This document shows positions 7,980 to 12,111 of a DNA stretch of 12,111 bases, piece by piece. The first letter of the stretch is position 1; every line of letters starts with the position of its first letter. The notes beneath the pieces were generated by a model. The model ran no database searches, was not told where the DNA came from, and saw nothing but the letters and a program-made list of their open reading frames with translations. The stretch is from Suillus spraguei (taxonomy: Eukaryota > Basidiomycota > Agaricomycetes > Boletales > Suillaceae). The stretch is taken from NCBI GenBank assembly GCA_016800925.1, contig JABCPU010001215.1:1-12111 (forward strand), given 5' to 3'. A program made the translations under genes and the position numbers.

Positions 7980-9359
7980 CGGGACTCAATGATTGATAGT
8001 CCGAATTCAGGCTTGACACTCGGGACTCAGCAAAGTGTGAGGCAACAGACTTTGATCCACACATTTTGACTGCCGAACACCAAACCCCGGCAGCTGGCAC
8101 TCGGGACTCGGGACTGATAACAATGTGAAAGATATGAATTCACATATAGTAAGTGCCGAACCCCAAACTCTGGCAGCCAGAACTCGGGACTCAGGACTCA
8201 GAACAATGTGAAAGATGTGAATTCACATATCATAAATGCCGAACTCCAAACCCCGGCAGCCAGCACTCGGGACTCGGGACTCAGAATAATGTGCAAGTCA
8301 TTGATCCACACATGTTGAGGGCCGAACTCCGAACCCTGGCAGTCGGGACTTGGGACTCAGAACAATGTGAAAGATATTGATTCCCACATGTAAAGTGCCG
8401 AACGCCAAATGCCGAACCCCGGAACACGGAACTCGGCACTCGGCACTGAGAATCATGTGAAATTTAGTGAGCCACATATGTTGAGGCCGAACCACGAACC
8501 CCAGCAGCCGGCAGTCAGGACTCGGGACTTAGAACAATGTGAAAGATACTGATTCCCACATGTAAAGTGCTGAACCCCGAACCCTGGCAGCTGGAACTCG
8601 GGACTCGGGACACATAACATTGTGAATGATATTTATGCACACATGTTAAGTGCCGAACACCAACTGCCGAGCCCTGGCACCTGGAACTCGGCACTTGGCA
8701 CTCAGAATAATCCACACATGTTGAGTGCTGAACCCTGAACTCTGGCAGCTGGAACTTGGGACTCACAACATTGTAAATGATATTGATTCCCACATGTTAA
8801 GTGCCAAACGCTGAATGCCGAGCCCCAGCACCCGGAACTCAGCACTCAGAATAATGTGAAATTTATTGATCCACACATGTTGAGTGCCGAACCCCGGCAG
8901 CCGGAACTTGGGACTCGGGACTCACAACATTGTGAATGACATTGATCCACACATGTTAAATGCCGAACGACGACTGCTGAGCCCTGGCACCCGGAACTTG
9001 GCACTTGGCACTCAGAATAATCCACACATGTTGGGTGCCGAACCCCGAACACCGGCAGCCGGGACTCGGGACTCACAACATTGTGAATGATATTGATGCA
9101 CACATGTTAAGTGCAAAACGCCGACTGCCGAGCCCCGGAACCCGGAACTCGGCACTCGGCACTCAGAATAATGTGAAAGTGATTGATCCACACATGTTGA
9201 GTGCCGAACCCTGCACCGTCACACAGATATCTATTTTATCTCGAACCTTGAGTGCTGAACCCCAAACCATGAAATCCAGTAGTCCACAATTTTGGGGTTC
9301 GGGGTTCAGTACCTAAGATTCGTGACTCGCCACTCAGAAATATGTGAGGCAATCTTGCC

Positions 9360-9437
9360 ATTCGGAAGTTGAGTCCCATGAATTGAGTCCCAAACTCTGA
9401 GTACCTTGGCACTCAGGCATTCGCCACTCAGCATTTT
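9360..9437 (+). repeat. Right direct repeat flanking the right satellite array
   Basis: Partner of 7906-7979, about 1.45 kb away in the same orientation. After it the satellite character fades within about 100 bp. Confidence 0.65.
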
Positions 9438-9563
9438 GGATTTAGGACTCTACATCCGGATCTTGAAATCCAGTCCTCGAAATCCAGAACAAGATATTCA
9501 GGAGTCAAGACAATCATTTGGACAGAATAAAATATTTACATCATGTATGAAATGAAGACCATT

Positions 9564-10327
9564 CTAATCTAAACACAGTGAAGAGGACTCCACTCCCATG
9601 CCTCTCTTCAATCTCTGTAGCATGTCAGTGTACATCTTCACCTCTGCCATCTTCTCATGGATACCCTCATCTTGCTCCTCCATCAATGCTACCAGGCGTG
9701 CTCGAATCATCTTAAGTCCCATCACTGATGGGCCTGATCAGTCATTTACCTCCTCATGAAGAACCAAGCCATCATCCTCAACTCCATTTTCCATCCAATG
9801 CTGGTAATGAATGACACAGGACCTCATGATTTGACCCCATTGCCATGGTTCATTCAGAATTTTGGTGTGTCCCATCCACCATGGAGTATCATAGCTGGGA
9901 ATCATCCGGGATGGATGTCCCGGAGCTGCGACATCATCAAACTGACATAGGTGGGATGAAAAGATGTGGTCTGGAACAGTGTTCCAGGTGAGCATGGGAT
10001 ACAATGTTAGGACATGTGCAACCGGGCTTGGAACAACAGAAACGATGTTCCTTGCAGCTTAGTACTGCAGGAGTGGCGTAACAAATGTCTGTTGGAAATC
10101 TCAGCATTGCCCACCAAAGTCAGCCGGTCATCTGGTCATCAGTCACTTACATTGATCTCCCATTGCAGCCCAGCTTTAAAGTACATGATCCGGGCAGAAG
10201 AGGGATGGTTGTCAGCAGCCTCTGATATTGAGAGATACATGCACAGATGCCCAATGCAGCCATATTCAAAGTACAAGAAATATCTTGAAGGTTCAGCTTC
10301 ATAGGTGCCAGTGATTTCCAGTATTTA
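9564..10327 (-). pseudogene. Unnamed fungal gene relic with IPSYDTPWWMG motif and charged C-terminal helix
   Basis: A gene model can be read on the minus strand. The first exon piece, about 10327-10151, contains SRYFLYFEYGCIGHL and GLQWEIN. An intron follows at 10150-10089 (GTAAGT...AACAG), then exon 10088-9750. The last exon starts after a possible 39-bp intron (9749-9711) and ends at TAG 9564-9566. The main exon carries LYPMLTWNTVPDHIFSSHL, then IPSYDTPWWMGHTKIL and DDGLVLHEE. I recall similar 'TW..VP..I...H..QF ... IPSYDTPWWMG' proteins as repeated hypothetical proteins in mushroom genomes, but I know no function. The C-terminus (MEEQDEGIHEKMAEVKMYTD) looks like a charged helix, possibly a coiled coil. 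A TAA interrupts the frame just upstream (LLQY-AARN), and no good start Met was found. The 39-bp intron is short for fungi; otherwise the protein ends a few codons after LHEE. Confidence 0.45.
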
Positions 10328-10536
10328 AAGTGCCAGATGTGGATGTAGGAGTTTCAGCATGGCTAATGCAAGAGTGTGACACTGGCAATGAAACTGACAG
10401 ATGGTGAAGAGCTGATGATATGATCACTGATGATGGATAAGAAATTCAAACTCCGACATGGGCTGACCCGGACAATTCCCGGGACTCAATGTTTGGGTGT
10501 CATCAGCAAAACAAATTCATTCATGTGCACCATCAA
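10328..10536. other. Gap between the unnamed relic and the KDZ relic
   Basis: About 210 bp without a recognised coding frame or repeat. It lies between two genes on the same strand, so it would hold the 3' end of the KDZ gene and the 5' end of the next. Confidence 0.4.
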
Positions 10537-12110
10537 TCAACCGGGCTGCAGGTCTTGAAATGCTGCCTGTGCATCTTGAGCTAGTAAGAATACATTTGAG
10601 ACTGCTTCTGGCATAGCATGCATGACCCGGAAGTTGTTTCAACAATGATTCCTGCATCCGGGGCACCCCATTGGGTTGCCTTCCACAAGAAAAAGTTGCA
10701 CGTCCAATCCATCTCTGATTGCACCCAATGATATGTCTTCCATCCATCGATCCTGTAGTGCCTTTGCCCGAAGCCAATGACTCGGTAAACTTGGGATGGG
10801 TCCTGTCAGCTCACATGGGATATATCAAGCATGCCCGAACTCACATTCCTCATTCCACGAATTATCTGGACCCTCCATATCGACTTCCACTGACCAGAAC
10901 CAAGCGAGGGACTCATTTCGCTGACCTTGGGCATTTGGATCGCTGATGGCAGTGCTTATTTTGAGCTGCTCGCAAAGCAGGGGTTTCTATTTCTGAAGCT
11001 GGTCTGGCCCTGGCTCAAGTTGTATCATTTGCTTCCTGGTTTTGTATATATACTGGCATGTAGGGATACTGCCTGCTGCACTGATGTCACCTGGGACCAC
11101 GCTCGAGTTTTTAGGCTTGAGATTTGGCTTGCCTAACTGTGTTCGGAACAGGATAGCCTTGTTGCACAAGTGAATGCAGAGATTGTGCAGGGCATCATTG
11201 CCTGCCCTTCATGAAGCAACATCTCCAACAGAATCAGATCCTCTGCCATACAGCGTCTGCAATGTTCAACCCCGAGGTTTGATGGCAATGGAATTATGGT
11301 GAGCTCAGGTGAGTTTGTCCATGCATCAGATGTCTCGGTGAAATGTGCCAGGTCATCATCAATATCATCAAGAATATCTATGTTCAAGTCGTCAGGATCG
11401 TCATCTGCATCAAATCCCTCTCCCAGATGTGTAAGAGCAGACCGAGTGAATTCATCTATCTGGCCTTGGAGACAATTGCATTGCCGGGCGATATCTAATC
11501 TCTGTGTCTCCATTGATCGTCTTCCAATTCTGCAGACCTCGATGAGCAATGCAATTTGAGCCTCTTCAATTGCCAACCCAATGATATCCATGTTGCCACA
11601 GATCTGCGAGAGGGTGCTGCATGACGGGCATTACCCGCTTCTAGTAGTCTAAGCTCGATCTCCTTTTTGCTTGGTGCTAAGTGAAAAAATGAATGCGGAG
11701 CTCCACGGAGACAAAGAATGTCAATTTACCCTTCTTGATATTGATTTCATATAAATCCATCGCCGCAGGATCCCTGATTCTCTTGGACTGAGCGACCATC
11801 TCGCTGGCTAACCATTCTGTCTTAATTGCCGGGTGCAGCTTCATCAAGTCTGTCGAAAGCCTTGCCACTTTCGGCGATGCCATTCTTCGCCAGCTTGTAT
11901 TTCCGGCAAAGAGTCCTTTTCATGCGGATCATCTTGCAGAAATTGGAATCGTTCATCTGATAATCAAGACATTCCCCGAGCAGCAGGGGAAATCAGGTTG
12001 AGACGCGCCCATAGGGTCTCCATGATCTCTCCATCAATCTGGCCAATGCCTTCAATAAAATTCGAAGCATATCGGACATAGCAACTGTCCTGATGTCCAT
12101 GCACATGCCA
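10537..12110 (-). pseudogene. KDZ transposase, C-terminal half, multiply frameshifted
   Basis: The relic enters at the right edge with HGHQDSCYVRYASNFIEGIG, then QIDGEIMETLWARL and ISPAARGMS, the end of the RNase-H-like catalytic region of KDZ transposases (the acidic residues in DGE..E.LW fit the last catalytic position). The order then follows the family: LDYQMNDSNFCKMIRMK, HPAIKTEWLASEM, DPAAMDLYEINIKK, intron 11729-11677, APSKKEIELRLLEAG, LAIEEAQIALL, an acidic insert (DADDDPDDLNIDILDDIDDD), LLHEGQA, HLCNKAILFRTQ, DPNAQGQRNESLAWFWSV, intron 10844-10790 (phase 1, restoring EEFYRV), HWLRAKALQDRWMED, QSEMDWTCNFFLWKA and LAQDAQAAFQDLQPG. Reading needs frame changes near 11967, 11840, 11590, 11190, 10780 and 10745, and a TAG lies at 10987-10989. 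No activity is possible. KDZ elements move by a DNA transposase and are known to occur with TET/JBP genes in basidiomycetes. Confidence 0.78.
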
Positions 12111-12111
12111 C

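Larger units (their letters stand above)
7906..9450 (+). repeat. Right satellite array, same family as the left but opposite orientation
   Basis: Units of about 75-90 bp contain GATCCACACATGTTGAGTGC, CGAACCCCGGCAGCCGG, repeated GGGACTCG or GGCACTCG motifs, and ACAATGTGAAAGATATTGAT. This is the reverse complement of the left-array consensus. Units alternate between cores ending TTGAGTGCCGAAC and TTAAGTGCCGAAC. A longer period of about 310 bp is also visible: ACTCAGAATAATCCACAC occurs near 8701 and 9011, and the ACTCAGAATAATGTGAAA form near 8844 and 9166. The array is bounded by direct repeats at 7906-7979 and 9360-9437. The open frames across it (for example 8515-8793 and 8846-9103 on the minus strand) have repeated peptides and are not genes. 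Confidence 0.85.

Noticed and set aside
8153..9316. Several open frames on both strands in the right satellite
   Set aside because: Same reason: the peptides repeat with the DNA units, and frames stay open only because the units lack stops.
7906..9437. CRISPR-like regular spacing of repeats
   Set aside because: The sequences between the repeated cores are also repeated, units are about 75-90 bp and diverged, and the gene content is eukaryotic.
10014..10304. 96-codon plus-strand frame
   Set aside because: It is antisense to the better supported minus-strand relic, which has a GTAAGT donor and in-frame joining.
11296..11559. 87-codon plus-strand frame (Ser-rich)
   Set aside because: Antisense shadow of the KDZ acidic insert; the Ser run mirrors the Asp codons on the other strand.

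Overview
The window looks like a transposon graveyard from a mushroom-forming basidiomycete (Agaricomycetes; the order cannot be fixed from the sequence). The reasons are the protein families present (relics resembling a Plavaka transposase, a KDZ transposase, a fungal TET/JBP dioxygenase and a basidiomycete retrotransposon gag), short introns of about 49-62 bp with GTRNGT-type donors, and the lack of any bacterial-style operon. Family names come from recognising conserved stretches by eye; no database search was possible. No gene in the window is clearly intact.

Layout, left to right. 2-358: Plavaka-like transposase fragment (+). 489-905: a 33-bp minisatellite array built on GGGTGGGCC. 1062-3059: a 2.0-kb element with 114-bp imperfect terminal inverted repeats, filled with a degenerate satellite of about 85 bp that alternates between two subtypes and contains a palindromic inversion. 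3102-4272 (-): a three-exon gene relic encoding a Cys-rich, possibly zinc-binding protein, with three in-frame TGA codons. 4342-5095: no gene, but a 17-bp minisatellite. 5096-5425 (+): gag fragment. 5421-5850: a second copy of the GGGTGGGCC array, starting with the same anchor as the first. 5930-6300: three copies of a 110-bp repeat with an internal hairpin. 6811-7812 (+): a three-exon TET/JBP-type 2-oxoglutarate/Fe(II) dioxygenase relic. 7906-9450: a second satellite array of the same family as the 1-3 kb one but in the opposite orientation, bounded by direct repeats. 9564-10327 (-): an unnamed, repeatedly broken gene. 10537-12110 (-): the C-terminal part of a KDZ transposase, with at least four frameshifts but recognisable introns.

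How they relate: KDZ transposons and TET/JBP genes are known to be associated in basidiomycete genomes, and here the two relics lie tail to tail with a satellite array between them. The two mirror-oriented arrays also share an inverted end motif. All of this suggests one or more nested, decayed DNA transposons. Four nonsense codons are TGA at positions where Arg is plausible, and one catalytic-region Arg appears as Gln. That is the pattern expected from CpG deamination of methylated DNA, which is notable because TET/JBP enzymes act on 5-methylcytosine.
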